From contig CAWUHX010000025.1 of the NCBI GenBank assembly GCA_963922205.1, positions 558,001-622,000 of the forward strand: a DNA stretch of 64,000 nt. Reading direction: 5' to 3'. The DNA is from Romanomermis culicivorax. Its lineage: Eukaryota; Nematoda; Enoplea; Mermithida; Mermithidae. The notes under the pieces were generated by a model. That model was not told where the DNA came from and made no database searches. It saw nothing but the letters and a program-made list of their open reading frames with translations. The translations under genes and the position numbers were made by a program. Positions 1 through 12,835 of the stretch are shown piece after piece (within the stretch, counting starts at the first letter, position 1; each line of letters starts with the position of its first letter).

Positions 1-2543
1 CAAAAGCCAATACCTATCGACGCCATGTTACGTAGTAATAACCCCCGCTTTGCCTACATCCTGCATGTTTTTCCTTCCTTTCTCTGATGTAGACCGTCAT
101 CTCATTTTTTCTAGTGTTGCATCAAAGCACCGCCGTGCAGTGGACAGTCGGTATTAGGAGGACACGCTTTTTGTGAAACGTAAAATAAAAAAGCATCACG
201 TTTGCGTAATCTAATGACCACCATCAACGACCAATGCTCAGCGCCAACTGGTCAGCTTTTTGAGGCAGCCGTTTTTTTGTAGAAGCCGCTTTTCGGACGG
301 TTCGCTATAAGAATCGGGTCATTTGGACGTTTTTCATTTGCAGTTTAGCGATCCGAATTGAGAATGATATTGAGCCTTCTTTCCGAACCACAGTGACAAT
401 ATTTTTTGAACTCTTCATTTTCAGTCGCTTTACGCGTCCTTTCGCTGTGCTGCAAGTATTCTCTCGATTGCAGATTTGCACGAATTTCCGCTCCGAATCA
501 CACCATAGAGCTATACTCTATTCATTTTGAAATGATCGATGCAGCGTACGGAATTTCAGCAAACACAGTCTCACTAGAGTTATGGAAATCAATTTTGATA
601 ACCTTGAAATAGTTGAAAAGAGCAATTATCAGCGAGTTTGTATCACGAAGAATAAAGTATAGTAGTTTTTATTCTTTACATACTCTGGCTAAAGTTACGG
701 TAAGCGTCGATTCTAGAATATTCCGAATCATATTTGACGCAGACAGACTGACCGTAGGTATTGTGTGAAAATCGAATATGATTCGTATGCATCTGCACTG
801 TCAATGTTTCACGACACAGAAGTATCCGGAAAACTGTCTTTTTAGATCTGGCATTCAAATTTTTTTTTGAATCATGAATTTCGCCTCCCAACTTTCGATG
901 ATATATCCTAACTGTGCTTTGCACTGTAGTCGGAACATCCGAGGAATTTCCATAATCCTGCTTCAACAATAAGTTTGCTCTAAATGAATTTTTGGTGGAA
1001 AATGTTTCTCCGTCTGCAAGAACAGCAAATCAGTGTTTTAACGATGCAGCCAAACCGAAGATTCAGCGCTATTTTAGTAGCTATAGTGTAAAATCAGCCT
1101 CAGAATACCAGACAATTCAAGGGGTGACCACCATTCACGTTTTTGAGGGATGTTTGGGGAGGGTCCTGACCCTCCCCAGAACCCTTGCTGACCCAGTTGA
1201 CGAAATTATTCCAAAATTTTTGAGAAACTCATCTTCAAACGTTTGCAACTCACCCAGTACCCGAAACATAGTGTTTGAATTATATGAAATTCGTGTCTTG
1301 ATTTAGACTATTAGCTTTCAAGGTGTTTCAAAACTGCCTTGGAATTACAGTAATTCTAACCACTATATTGTCTCAATCGAACCCCATTCTCAAGTGCCAG
1401 CTGCATCTATATCTTCAAGTACTTGTTCATCTTCTCATCTTTCACCTGCAAAACCCTCATTCAACAAGTCCAACGCATTAAGCTGCTATGCATAAAATCA
1501 ATAATATAATAGGTGCATGACCTAAAATTTTTTCGCTGACCATATTGATGAAGGGTTTTTTCTTTTGTTGTAGATTTATAGCATGAGTGCAATTTGTCAC
1601 CGAGATATATCTCGCAAGATTTTCCCACACTTACGTGAAACACCGTAAGTTGACCTTTCACCCAGTTACATGACCTTTCAATCAACAGAATCGTTATGCA
1701 ATAGTTCATCATTTCCCTCTTGTGCTCTTTCTCCAAAAAATTTCGCCGTGGGAACCTAGCTACTACTTGTAAAACAAACCCACAAAAGGATCCTATTTTG
1801 ACCATCATATAGTACTGTACTGAACACCATAGAATACTGTATACTTGCCAGCCTAAATATCCACCGTTTTTTATTGGTATTATTAATCGAGCCGTGACAT
1901 AAACCTTTCCCACACGCAGAAACAAAAGCTACAGTAAGACCTTATGCAAATGAACTTTTACGTCACAGGTCGTTGCGACCTTACGTAGATGTTGAAAGGA
2001 AGGAAATCTGCGCAGACGCATTTTCAACCATCCTATTCCGAGGTCAGTCGATTTTTTGTCCTTCTGACCCTTCTCATTTGCATGCGACATTAAGAACTAC
2101 TGTTATCTTTTGTGTCCACAGTCTTTTGGCTCCAGTTTAGTGGAGCGAAAGTTAATTATATGGAAAGTGACCAATAAGTACTTTTCATGTCATTGTTACG
2201 AAAGAACTTTTTTCGCTTGGTGGATTTGTGCCAAGTAACATTCGTGGCAATAACCTCATCATCGGTGTCGACGTCTGGTCCGAATTTTCTTCTTTTTTTA
2301 CGTAATCAGTGAGCGTCCATTTTTTCATGCTCTAGTCTTTTTTCTTCCAACCTTATGGTCTTGTGACCTTTTTCCTCCGTCAGAATTTGTATTAATCCTT
2401 TGATCAAATTGTGCACGTTGAGCATCGTTGAAGAAGTACACGTGTGTCTAACACTCACGACCAGATGGGGTCACACAGGTTACATGCATATGACCCATAG
2501 CTTTACAGAACTCTACATTGTTCTTCTTCTTTCTCGAGTTGCA
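1..2543. other. No gene supported; sequence upstream of the bZIP gene
   Basis: I see only short open frames here, none with recognisable domains or convincing splice borders. The region may hold the promoter and 5' untranslated exons of the bZIP gene that starts at 3375, but I can place neither. The one distinct structure is a perfect 11 bp-arm palindrome at 1155-1178. Confidence 0.5.
1155..1178. repeat. Perfect GC-rich palindrome
   Basis: Two perfectly complementary 11-base arms (TGGGGAGGGTC and GACCCTCCCCA) are separated by 2 bases. It is a GC-rich hairpin in AT-rich surroundings. I see no terminator or gene border here; it could be a remnant of a small foldback repeat. Confidence 0.7.
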
Positions 2544-3263
2544 CTTTCTTTTTTCTTTTCTTTTCTTTTCTTTTCTTTTCTTTTCTTTTCTTTTCTTTTC
2601 TTTTCTTTTCTTTTCTTTTCTTTTCTTTTCTTTTCTTTTCTTTTCTTTTCTTTTCTTTTCTTTTCTTTTCTTTCTTTTCTTTTCTTTTCTTTTCTTTTCT
2701 TTTCTTTTCTTTTCTTTTCTTTTCTTTTCTTTTCTTTTCTTTTCTTTTCTTTTCTTTTCTTTTCTTTTCTTTTCTTTTCTTTTCTTTTCTTTTCTTTTCT
2801 TTTCTTTTCTTTTCTTTTCTTTTCTTTTCTTTTCTTTTCTTTTCTTTTCTTTTCTTTTCTTTTCTTTTCTTTTCTTTTCTTTCTTTTCTTTTCTTTTCTT
2901 TTCTTTTCTTTTCTTTTCTTTTCTTTTCTTTTCTTTTCTTTTCTTTTCTTTTCTTTTCTTTTCTTTTCTTTTCTTTTCTTTTCTTTTCTTTTCTTTTCTT
3001 TTCTTTTCTTTTCTTTTCTTTTCTTTTCTTTTCTTTTCTTTTCTTTTCTTTTCTTTTCTTTTCTTTTCTTTTCTTTTCTTTTCTTTTCTTTTCTTTTCTT
3101 TTCTTTTCTTTTCTTTTCTTTTCTTTTCTTTTCTTTTCTTTTCTTTTCTTTTCTTTTCTTTTCTTTTCTTTTCTTTTCTTTTCTTTTCTTTTCTTTTCTT
3201 TTCTTTTCTTTTCTTTTCTTTTCTTTTCTTTTCTTTTCTTTTCTTTTCTTTTCTTTTCTTTTC
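2544..3263. repeat. (TTTTC)n pentanucleotide microsatellite, about 140 units
   Basis: About 720 bp of almost pure TTTTC units, with two single-T losses near 2671 and 2880. The array is pyrimidine-only on the plus strand and ends about 100 bases before the acceptor (ATTTCAG) of the bZIP start exon. Because the period is five, the plus-strand frames cycle through TTTTC codons with no stop, which creates spurious open frames rich in Phe, Leu and Ser. Such a pure array implies recent expansion and its length is likely polymorphic. Confidence 0.97.
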
Positions 3264-3374
3264 CTTTTTTTTTCTTTTTTCTTCTTTTTTCTTAATAATT
3301 CTAAATTCTAACTACTTATGCTATTTTCTGTTTTTTCGATACAAGTTGCGTATTTTTCATTTCAGACTAATAAT

Positions 3375-6300
3375 ATGTCCACTTTAACTGAATCGTCACA
3401 AATTTCTTTGAGTCGAAGCGCCGGTGGCAACGGCTTCAACGTAGCCGCCAGCAAAATGTTGAAAAATTACGCCGCCACTGTGCCCGGGTTGATGTGGCCG
3501 ACAGCCGGTGGTTTCGTCGACCCCTATTCTCAATTGGCCGCCGCCGCCAACAGTATGATCCAACATCAGACGCTATCTTCGACTGGTATGCAATTAGTTG
3601 GAATTATTGTGGGTCGCTGTCCACTTTTTAGCACCCAAGCCCATTGAAGGAGCGAGGCTAAATAGAGGCTCAAAATTAACTTTAAGGCATATTTTATTTG
3701 GGGACACTACACTATTTCCGCTTGTCTAAGGCGCAAAAGTTTTTCAATCGGTTGTTAGCTCAAGTCTTGTTGTTTTATAATGTGAACCTTCCAGTTGTTC
3801 AAAAAATAAGCAACACTATAAAAGCAAACTTGTAAGCGAAGATACGTTAGCCTTAAAAATCTGTTGCTCGACTTAATCTTCAGTTTACCTTAACCTTAAC
3901 AAATTTCAGCCCTTTACGATAATCAAATCTCAAAATGTTCTCAGGAACGTGAAACAAGATATCCCAATGCATTTTCGAGCGCTTGCTTCCTCAAGACAGG
4001 CAGTAAGATGATCAAGGTTACACGGGTGCTCGTCAAAACGAATAAGATATGCACATTTATGTCTTATCAACCGAGGCGTTCAGCTTTGTAAATATTTTTC
4101 ACTCCAAGCTGAGAAAGATCTCAATCGCTTGCGTAGTTTTGATTCGCTGTGTCCAAGTTCCGTTGAATATGATTGAAACGGAGTGTTTGATTTTCCTGAA
4201 AGTCTGTTGATATCACCGTGCTATTGGATTTTCTCCTAGCCTCTTTCTGAATAAGAAGGGAGTCGAAGAACAGGAAAAGCTGCTCAGCTTTTCCTCAGAC
4301 CTGTAAGAACTTGAAACAAGAGACAAGAAATGAAACTTTTAGTCGAAAAGAATAGCCGTCGTTGCCGAAACTCAATGAAATTTTGAATCCTCAAGAACTT
4401 GTAAAAAAGATCGATAGGCTATCCTTTCTTGCGGGTCACCCTGCGTCTTATCCTTAGCACTAACCGACCCACGTGGATTGTTGAAAAATGGTGGTTGTAG
4501 TGGTGGTCGTGTGTGTGGAGCACGCCGCATAATGAACAGCTGGGCGCACCACCACAACATTTATAAGCATAACTTGTCTGATTAAAAACAACTTATTGCA
4601 ATATGGCCAAGTGAATCTATCTGTATGTAAATCAATTATAGTTCATTAGTTTATTTCAGAAGTACATTTTTTATATTGTGCATGATGTGCATGTTCAGTA
4701 GAAATGTAAGGGCAAAAATTTTCTAGTAGGGAAAATTCAGAGAAAAACTTGGGGTAGGGGTAAAAATTTCAAATTTGACAAAAACTTAATTTTTGGCAAC
4801 CTTTTGTCAATTTCAAAGTCGAGGTAATGGTGAATGACCCTATTTTAAAGAGCAGGCGCAGGCGTCAGTCTGAGCGCACTCTTGAGCTCTTGATACTATA
4901 TCTCTGGGAACTGCGTCTGCTCCGGCACCTGCTCTCCTCGAGCAGGCGTAAGTATAATCTCGACTTTACTGCAATTAAGTCCAGCAACCGGTCATAGAAA
5001 TTTATACCGGAATGCAATGTTTACCATCAGCAAGTACAGTCTAAAGTTACTGCAGCATATTATTTCAACATATAAAACTACGAGTAGTTAATGCAGCTGA
5101 GAGATGAATATTATTGAGGTCTGCTTGCTGAAAGGACATACTTGTAATTGAGTGAGGGGGTGATTGGGCGGGCCAAATTGGTCGAACCCTATATCCAAAT
5201 GTCGGAACCCCTCGCCAAACTCGGAAAAATTAGGAAAAAAGTAGCTTTTTTAGGGAAAATTTTCGGATTTTTTCGACCTTTTTTGGGACCCCCGAAACTT
5301 CGGAAATTTTTATGGCCCCCATCCCAAAATGTTGGGTTTACTTCCTCCCCCCAACTGGTCGGACCTCTTACAAGTATGTGAAACGATTAACTAAAAGTAG
5401 CTGTAATAATTGAAAATATAAACTTTGATCACGGTTGAACTAAGTTGCATACATGTAATTGGGAAGTGCCATTGGAACCCCCTCCCCCAGAAATCGTCGG
5501 TCATGCCATTGGGTAATCCCCTACAAGATTTGCCGACTACCATATCATTGATTGAAAAAATATCGAAAAATTTCAATTTTTGATGAAAAAGGGTCATTTT
5601 TGAACAGAAACGGTCAGAAATTTTAATTTTCTCAGTGCCTCGCACCGTGATTTTTACGGTTTTTTAGCCAAAAATTTCCATTTTTTGAACCGTTTTTCGG
5701 ATTATTTAGTGAAAAATAGAACTTCTTACTTTCAGGGACCTTCTAAAATTTTGGGGAGTCAATGACCCCGGCTCCGAAAAAGTCGTTTGATCCTCCCCAG
5801 ACCTCGGGGCTCCGTTACATGTTTGCTAAGTTGTACCTTTATCCACAGATTTAAATGACAAAATGATCAACAACGGCGGTGTCAGTCCCAGCAACAACAA
5901 CCTGTTGTCAACGACCATGGCCAATACGGTGGCGGCCATGGATTGCAGCAAGTCGTTGAGCAGCGGCTTCAATTCGGCTGCCGTGACCTCGTCCAACCCC
6001 TATTCACCACTAGTGTCGTCGTCGACGGGAGCGTCGTCGGCAGCAGCGGTCGTCGCGGCGGCCGCCGCGGCTACAAATTTTTCGTGCGGCGGCAATGAAT
6101 CGACGATGGTTGGAAAATTTCAAATTTCGTCGGCGTTTCCCGTCAGCAGCGCAACTCACGGAATGTCGTTCTCGAAAAGTGAGAACAGGATTCCGTTGCG
6201 TACATACCTTGCTTACCTCAATTGCGGTCCTTCTTATCTTTGCAGATTTGATTTCCTTTTTTCCATTTCTTTCTAACTTGTTTATTTTCTCCGTTTTCCC

Positions 6301-7860
6301 AGATGCATTTGGGTTTTTCGTTTTTTTTGATTGCTCATTTTTCTGATTTCTTTTGCTGACTTAAATTCTTATTTCGTTTCTGATCAAGTGATTGATCATC
6401 TAATCTATTCATTATGTTTGCCAAATCTTTGTATTTCAAATGTTTTCGTAACACAACAATACCACATTTTTGAAGTGATTTTTACTTTACTTCGGTTATT
6501 TTTCTTGTCAACTTTCGATGTTTATTTTCGTATTTTTTATTTTTCGCCAATATTTTTTTCTTTTGTCACGTTTCTGCTACCTAAATCTTTTCATTTCATC
6601 CGCGCCAAAATCTTTTCATTTTATCCGCATGACGAAAAATAAATTACTGTGAAAACTTTTCGGAAGACACAAAATTTTTAAAATGTCAATGCTTACTGTA
6701 AAAAGTTGTATCTTGATTTAGTCTGACATTGCAGAACTGAGTACGTGACTCGCAAAATCAATATTGTGTGAAACTATATTCTAATGTGGTAAAGTAGTAT
6801 CTTTTAACGAAGCGCACTGCATGTTAAACTTTCTCCGGACAGGACAATCTGCCCAGTTTGTAAATAATCAGCATGAGCAAAAACTTCACTTACCGTTGAA
6901 GAAATCCACGAAATAGAGAATATACTCTGATTTTCATAAAATGCTTCCAAAACCAAGAATGGCACATGTATCCACTCACCCGAAGATCGTCTACGTAAAA
7001 TGTTTACCGAATAACTTTTCATTTCAAAGAGAGGCTCAGTAAGATCACACCAAAAATTTTTAGTTTCCTGGCGTATGGTTTGACAGAAATACAAAAATCT
7101 AAAATAACACTTGCTATAGTTTGATAATTCGGAGGATTTGAAGAAAGACAAGACCGCTTGAGAAATCAAGATGGAAAGTTTTGAATGTCTGTGTGCGATA
7201 ATTAGTCTTTTGGATCATTTTATTTTGTCAGTTAGAGCTTGTCTCGCGATATTTTGTTTATTGTATTTGATCTTTGTTTTTTGGTCATCAGTTAGCTCTA
7301 GTCTGTTTTTCTTAAAATGCTTTCAAATCTGGAACGCAAGTACTATTTCATATTTTTCGCATTTTCTGTCGAGCTTGTGACAACGCTCACCCGCAACCAC
7401 AAATTTTTTGAGTAAAAAATTCCTCAGTAAAAGGTTCCTGTGGAAGATTTTCAAGTCACTGTATATCCGCGTCATTTTTCATTTTGGAAGTATTGTATAT
7501 ACAACATACAAACTGTATTTTTCAGATTCTCCCCTAACTTCCGCGGCTGGCTCCTTCGCGTTCGCCGCGGCGGCGGCTGCTGCAGTTGCCCACAGCACGA
7601 CGCCTAACACACCGAAAAAGAAACCGCAACCCGTACCCGATCACATGAAAGACGAGGCGTATCGGGAACGGCGTCGTCGCAACAACGAATCGGCGAGGAA
7701 ATCGCGCGAAAATCGCCGGTCTAAAGACGAACAAATTACGTTCAAGGTGGTCTACCTGGAGCAAGAGAACCACAAATTGCAGGCGCAAGTTTACATGCTG
7801 CAGCAAGAGTTGGATAAGTTGCGTTTCCTATTGTATAATAATAGTAATGCCCAGGCTTAA
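3375..7860 (+). CDS. bZIP transcription factor, CES-2/HLF (PAR-like) type, three exons
   Basis: Coding exons are 3375-3585, 5849-6178 and 7526-7860. Donors are GTATGC and GTGAGA; acceptors are ATCCACAG and TTTTCAG. The phases agree and give a 291-residue protein. Residues 1-180 are low-complexity (Ser, Ala and Asn runs), as in activation or repression regions. Exon 3 has an Ala run, then from about residue 222 a basic region with the NNESARKSR core followed by a Leu/Tyr/Met heptad zipper ending near residue 282. The DEAYRERRRRNNE lead-in and the LEQEN spacer are typical of the CES-2/HLF group, which binds DNA as dimers in the nucleus and controls developmental and cell-death genes. The start ATG lies nine bases after an acceptor (TTTCAG), so a non-coding upstream exon or a trans-spliced leader is likely. 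The subfamily is inferred; the bZIP call is firm. Confidence 0.9.
3586..5848 (+). other. Intron 1 of the bZIP gene
   Basis: No coding sequence is seen in either strand. The intron holds two fragments of dispersed repeats. A block at 5150-5385 ends in CCAACTGGTCGGACCTCTTAC and recurs near 39455-39575. A small ACATGTAA-ended element occupies 5451-5822. The open frame at 4372-4560 (minus) has no family resemblance. Confidence 0.7.
5451..5822. mobile_element. Small TIR element of the ACATGTAA family, copy A
   Basis: Begins ACATGTAATTGGG and ends GGGGCTCCGTTACATGT, so the two ends are inverted ACATGTAA motifs followed by different G/C-rich stretches. The same two ends occur in opposite orientation at 53761-54184, and related partial copies lie at 53120-53484, 47886-48195 and about 58880-58980. 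It has no coding capacity. It is probably a non-autonomous DNA transposon. Confidence 0.55.
6179..7525 (+). other. Intron 2 of the bZIP gene
   Basis: AT-rich intron without recognisable coding sequence. Around 6930-6990 and 7294-7340 it contains stretches like AAAATGCTTCCAAA and AGTCTGTTTTTC, which recur near 8457, 38553 and in the MITE at 37061-37310. The intron therefore seems to have accumulated fragments of that repeat family. Confidence 0.55.
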
Positions 7861-8947
7861 AAGTGATTTGCAAGTTGAATGAATGCGTACCTCAAAAACT
7901 TGCTGATTCATCGTTTGGGAAGATATTTCATTGTACAAAGAAACTGTAGCATGGGCATTCGCATGATTCTAAAATTGATTTATAAATTTTGAATGATCTA
8001 AAGATAGGAACATGCACAACTTCAGAATCATGAGAATGCCTATGCAATAGAAACTTAACCTTGAAAATTCAGAGAATTCATCATTTTCAGTTTCACGAAA
8101 TTTTCACGATATACTTGTTGATCACTTTCAGAGCACGTCAAACAATGCTGTTATGTAGAGAACTTTGTAGCTTTAAGAACATGTATACATATGTATATTC
8201 TATTATAAACTTTTTATTTTTTACGTTTTGTTGATTGTATTTTCGTTGCCAAATGATCGTTTTTCTTCAAATGTGCAAATCAGGTACGGGAAACGTTACG
8301 TTTGTTTTTTTGACGGGTCGGCATAGACATTTTCATCGTTGTTCTACCTCTTACTAGTCGATACAAAGCGACCAAAATTGTTGTCAATATTTCTTTGATT
8401 TTTTCAAGTAAACTTTGCTACTATTAATGATTGATTTAAGCTTTGCAAAAAAATTATTATAGTCTGTTTTTCTTGAAATTCTTGTATGTAATAACAGTGG
8501 AAAGCATGTACTTTTCAATTTTTTGCAATTTTCTGTTGAACTACATTTTACACAGGGCTGAAAATTTTGGAGCTTATTTGACTAATCGTCAACACTTTGA
8601 TAAAAAGTCTATACTGTGTAAAAGCTTGATGTGAACGATTTTGTGATTTTTAGTCATTTTTCCGGTTTACAAGCATTTTATAACTTGCGTTTGCGTAGTG
8701 GTCCAAAAAATGCACCATCTTGGAAGTTTTTTGTACCTCATCGTGGATACTGATCGAATTTTCATCTTAAAATCTTTTCTTTATAGCTTACAGTATACCA
8801 TGAGCTGTACTCATTCATGGTAAACCATCATGTAAGTTTTCACTTTATTAGCTACGTCTTCGATTGAGAGCTGCAGATCGAACCACAGTTGTTTTCAAGG
8901 CAAATGGAAATCAAATTTTTAAAGATTATGATGATTGTGTAGCGGGT
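7861..8947. other. No gene seen; 3' flank of the bZIP gene
   Basis: AT-rich, with no convincing open frame. It must contain the 3' untranslated region and poly(A) site of the bZIP gene, but I cannot choose one site. A fragment of the AGTCTGTTTTTC repeat family is present near 8457. Confidence 0.5.
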
Positions 8948-9055
8948 GGCCGACAGTGCCGTCTGGCCGAATGTAGCGACTGGCCGACTGTACTGGGTGG
9001 CCGACTGTAGCACATGGCCGAATGTAGTACATGGCCGACGATACCGGGTGGCCGA
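8948..9055. repeat. 17-bp minisatellite, GGCCGACTGTA-type, about 6 units
   Basis: Units begin GGCCGA and follow each other at exactly 17 bp, for example GGCCGACTGTACTGGGT and GGCCGAATGTAGTACAT. The array ends at a TTCAATTTGAAATAGTTTAT stretch. The array end and that flank recur in opposite orientation at about 36390-36475, so this is the end of a dispersed repeat rather than an isolated array. The units follow without unique spacers, so it is not a CRISPR array. Confidence 0.85.
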
Positions 9056-9125
9056 ATTCAATTTGAAATAGTTTATATGCAAGTGGAAATGTAAATAAAA
9101 TGTTACTAAATATAGGTTTCAATAC

Positions 9126-9883
9126 ACAAGATATCATCAAAAAATGCAAGAGCGACGCAAAAATATGCTAATTAAGTGCAGAAATATGCACTTCATAATT
9201 TTTTAATTCATTATAAAAGCCTAGATTGATTGATTCTATTGACTCTTTTTAATATTTATGTAGCAAAAAACTATAAATAAAATATGTTAGAACTTGGAAT
9301 TTTCAAGAAAGATAAAACAACAATAACGGAATTTCGTCTTTACTTGAGTAAATTATCCAAGGGTCATACTCTGGAATGTCTCTGGCTCATTACTTTTTTC
9401 GATATATGGGTTTGGCAGTGGTAAAAGCCATAGGGCCTTTACATTTATGGAATATCAGTATGGTGCTTTTATTTGAAAAGAATATTTGTGAATTTTTTGC
9501 ATTTTCTGTCATGAAAATTGAAAATAGTACCCCAAAATTAAGATTTTCTTGTATATAAATGTCAAGTATCACTCTGAATGAAGATAGTTTCTATAAAACG
9601 TTTTCAATTCAAATGTTACGGTGCTCAAAACTACAAAGTGGGCCGCGTAAGCTAGACGCACTTGAGCAACATCGAATTTCCATGAACTGTCAACAGATAT
9701 TCTGCAGCCTCAAAATCATTTTCATTCATTTTTATAACAAATATACTCAACAAAGTGAACAGATACGAGGGGAAAAATTTCTTACAAAATGAAAAACTTT
9801 TGAATTCAAATACGTATCCTTGTGTGCTTTTACTTAATTAACGTATTTTTGCCTTGCTCTTGCATTTTTTGATGATATCTTGT
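9126..9883. mobile_element. Small element with ~40 bp inverted ends
   Basis: The left end reads ACAAGATATCATCAAAAAAT followed by GCAAGAGC. The right end carries the same stretch reverse-complemented, with similarity running on through AATTAAGT. The ~758 bp interior has only short open frames. I could not define a target duplication. It sits 43 bp left of the outer LTR element. Class is unknown; a non-autonomous DNA transposon is the simplest reading. Confidence 0.5.
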
Positions 9884-9926
9884 TGTCACATGCCGACAAA
9901 TTTCGCCCAACATCACGTGATTCACA

Positions 9927-10834
9927 TGTAACGTACCTGCTAAAGCAGTACTGTAAATATGTAGCATACTGTATGTGATAGACTTTTATTAAATATTATT
10001 TCATTTTCACATTTTATCGTCTCAAGGATGTCTGGGATTCACACCCAAACATTCCTATAAAATTACGTGAAGTACTTTATTTTGATGCGTTCACACCCCA
10101 GTAGCCAAATTAAGATGCCCCAATTAATTTGCACAAATGGCAGCTGGCCCCCTAGAACCTACACTAAACCACACATTCCACAGCTACCGTAATCCCCCGT
10201 AAAAATCGTAAACAACACCTGCACACAGTAAAATAAGTAAAAGCCCCACCAGACAGTAGTCTCAAGTGCAACGGTAGCGACGGCCCCACAAAACATGTGT
10301 ATACAGAGAAACAGATACAAGAAGCATGCACAGAAGCACAGAGGTGTGGCTAAGCCCACCGTAGAAAGCAAGCGAAGCACGAAAAGCATACAGTACCAGG
10401 AAAGCATTAGAAAGGTGTGACTAAGTAAGCATGAAAAGCAAAGCAGGAAGAGACGATTGGCGGAAGAAGATGGACAGAAGCACGACCTCCCACGACGCCC
10501 AGGGAGTGGCCAAAAACGTCGTATTTAAAGAGAAACAAAGCGTGATTTTGTCATTATTGGTGATTATTGAATTCTTCATTTTTCAAACCGCGCTCGTCTC
10601 GTTTTATATTTGCAAGCAGCCATTTTTACGAAAGCAGTTAAACCGAGGCCCGTTCATTATTTGCAAGCTGAGACCGCGTTCTTTCGTTATTTGTTGTCGA
10701 CGTCTCAAAGCAGCCATCGATTAGTATCTGTATTGCCCCGTATTGTCGAATCGCCCGTCTCCGCCGCGCCCCGTTTCAATGCCGTGACGTCCATTTGGTT
10801 AAAGTAAAGTGCTTCACAAAATCTGGTCGTTACA
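9927..10834 (+). repeat. 5' LTR of the outer element
   Basis: Starts TGTAACGTACC and ends GGTCGTTACA. It pairs with 34032-34939 over its full 908 bp. Preceded by the CACA duplication at 9923-9926. It must contain the element's promoter and R region, which I cannot delimit. Confidence 0.95.
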
Positions 10835-10839
10835 TATTT

Positions 10840-10857
10840 TGGTGACTGTACCGTGCC
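10840..10857 (+). other. Putative primer-binding site of the outer element
   Basis: TGGTGACTGTACC begins 6 bases after the 5' LTR. The inner element has TGGTGACCG one base after its own LTR, so a shared tRNA primer class is likely. I cannot name the tRNA. Confidence 0.5.
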
Positions 10858-11077
10858 GTTAACTACTGGAACTCCCTGCCCCAATTAGGTGTACTCTTAT
10901 CCGGGCATCCCGAAGCATTAGATAATACAGTAGTAATCATTTCCTACAGTAAGACAGATATTCGTAGAAAGCAAACTGGAAATCCCCTCCAAGGAAACAT
11001 TAAGCGATACATTTGTACGAATACAGCGTGAAGCAAAAATTGAAGCATTTAAGCAGAAATCCCAGCGTAAACCAAGA

Positions 11078-12835
11078 ATGACGTACCAAACGCAAGATCA
11101 TTTAGGAGAAATCGTTAGAGAGCAGATAAACGATTTATTTTCTGAACGTTTTCGTACTCTATGCACACAATTGAATCAGAATACAGTAAATCCTACCCTA
11201 ATAGACGATCTAAGAACAGCAAACATTCGTAATACCATGGCAAATAGTTTTTACGCGAAACCTACAGTATTCACGGATGGCGTGACCCAACATTTTGGTG
11301 AATGGAATAAACGTTTAGAACAATTCATGGCACTTCAAGGCATGAAAGATACAGACGTGCAGTTAAAGTTGGCATGTTTAGAGATTCATTTAGGAGGAGC
11401 CGCGTTAGCAAAATTCAAAAGTTTAGCCAACTCTGAAAACCCTCCCCACACATACGAGCAGTATAAAGTCGCATTACAGGCCTTTTTCCCAAACAATCGA
11501 GATAATGAGCTACATCAACAATTTTTACGTGAGAGAAAACAAAAGTGATCAGAAACAGTGACTGAATTCTTGTTTGATCTAGAACACCTCGCAACCCTTG
11601 CCTACCCTAATTTTAACACAGACGCACGAGAAATGATTATAAAACCCCTCTTTGTAGAAGGCATGCAAAACGAAATCAGGGAAGCAATTAAGTATAGACG
11701 ATTCGCAACCCTAAAAGAAATGTCAGACGAAGCAGCTTACATTGAACAGCACATTCTCAGAAATGAGCTAAAGTCCAACACTCTTTCATTTATACCCCCA
11801 AAACCCGAACCCATCTTTTCCCTAACCAAAAATACAGACCAACAGGACCTTTTGCATCAATTAGAACAACAAGTAAAAGATTTACAGTTGCAGATCAAAC
11901 AAAAACCCCAACCCCCACAACAGAGTAACTACAACAGTTTCAGTAACAACACTTTCAGCAGGAATAATGCTTATAGGAACAATACTACTCCTAGGCAACC
12001 CACATGCTTTCAGTGTGGACAACTCGGACACGTAGCTCGTAATTGTAAATCAGTAGCCCCCCGAAAATCATGTGAAATTTGTTTTCGTAATAATCACAGT
12101 ACTCCTGATTGTAAAAGTCGATGCATCCACTGCTCCCAAACAGGACATAGATTTGATAACTGTCTTTCCAAACCTTACTCGAATTTTCAATGCTTTCTAT
12201 GCAAGCAGAGAGGTCATACAAGCAGATACTGTCCAAATCAACAAAGTCGTAATATTCAAAATTGCATTGAATACAGGCAACCCCAACCCCTGATGGACAT
12301 TGATGACCCTGCATTCTACTCAACCTTACCCGCCATAACTAACGGCCCTCAGACTACTTTAGGAACTATAATGCCCACTACTCACTGCCGTAGTCAAGAG
12401 GAGTACATCCTGGACCTGGACGTACCCGATTGGTGCGCCATGTCACCACCCCCCACGCCCGAAGCCGCCAAAATCGAAAAATCGCTGCCCACCATCCTGG
12501 CAGACTACAAGATCCCCCGAAAACAAGACACCAAGTCGCCCACCGCCCCCGAAACTCCATCCAAAACAGGTCGTAACTTGTTGTCCCTTCTCCACGGCCT
12601 GACCCCTGAACCCTACAGATTTTGCCTCCGCCAAACACTATTACCGACCCCCACAAGTAAGCAAATCCAAACCCAATCCCATGACTCAACTACTAAAGTT
12701 TTACAGACTGTTCAGATTGTAAACCGGCAGCCCCCTCAACACAACAACACAGAACACCAACAGAGGCCACGCCAAACCGGCCAGAGCAAAAAAATACAGT
12801 GCCTTGCCGCCTCCACTAAACCATTGTATTGGCCG
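11078..12835 (+). CDS. Gag of the outer element with four CCHC zinc knuckles (one in-frame TGA)
   Basis: Structural nucleocapsid protein of the retroelement. The frame opens at ATG 11078. A capsid-like region (HFGEWNKRLEQFMALQG and following) resembles retrotransposon gag domains. A TGA at 11546-11548 then interrupts the frame, which continues unchanged (SETVTEFLFDLEHLATLAYP), so this is a point stop rather than a gene boundary. Four CX2CX4HX4C knuckles follow: CFQCGQLGHVARNC, CEICFRNNHSTPDC, CIHCSQTGHRFDNC and CFLCKQRGHTSRYC. A long Pro/Thr/Gln-rich tail then runs without any stop into the envelope-like region. Gag and envelope therefore share one reading frame here. The TGA could derive from CGA by a C-to-T change, or could be read through; the sequence alone does not decide. 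Confidence 0.85.

Noticed and set aside
2400-3387. Long Phe/Leu/Ser open frames
   Set aside because: They are translations of the (TTTTC)n array and have no independent coding evidence.
8948-9055. Regular short repeats as a possible CRISPR array
   Set aside because: The 17-bp units follow without unique spacers and the locus is eukaryotic.
9390-9572. Overlapping 60-codon frames on both strands
   Set aside because: They lie inside the small TIR element, have no family resemblance and look like chance frames.
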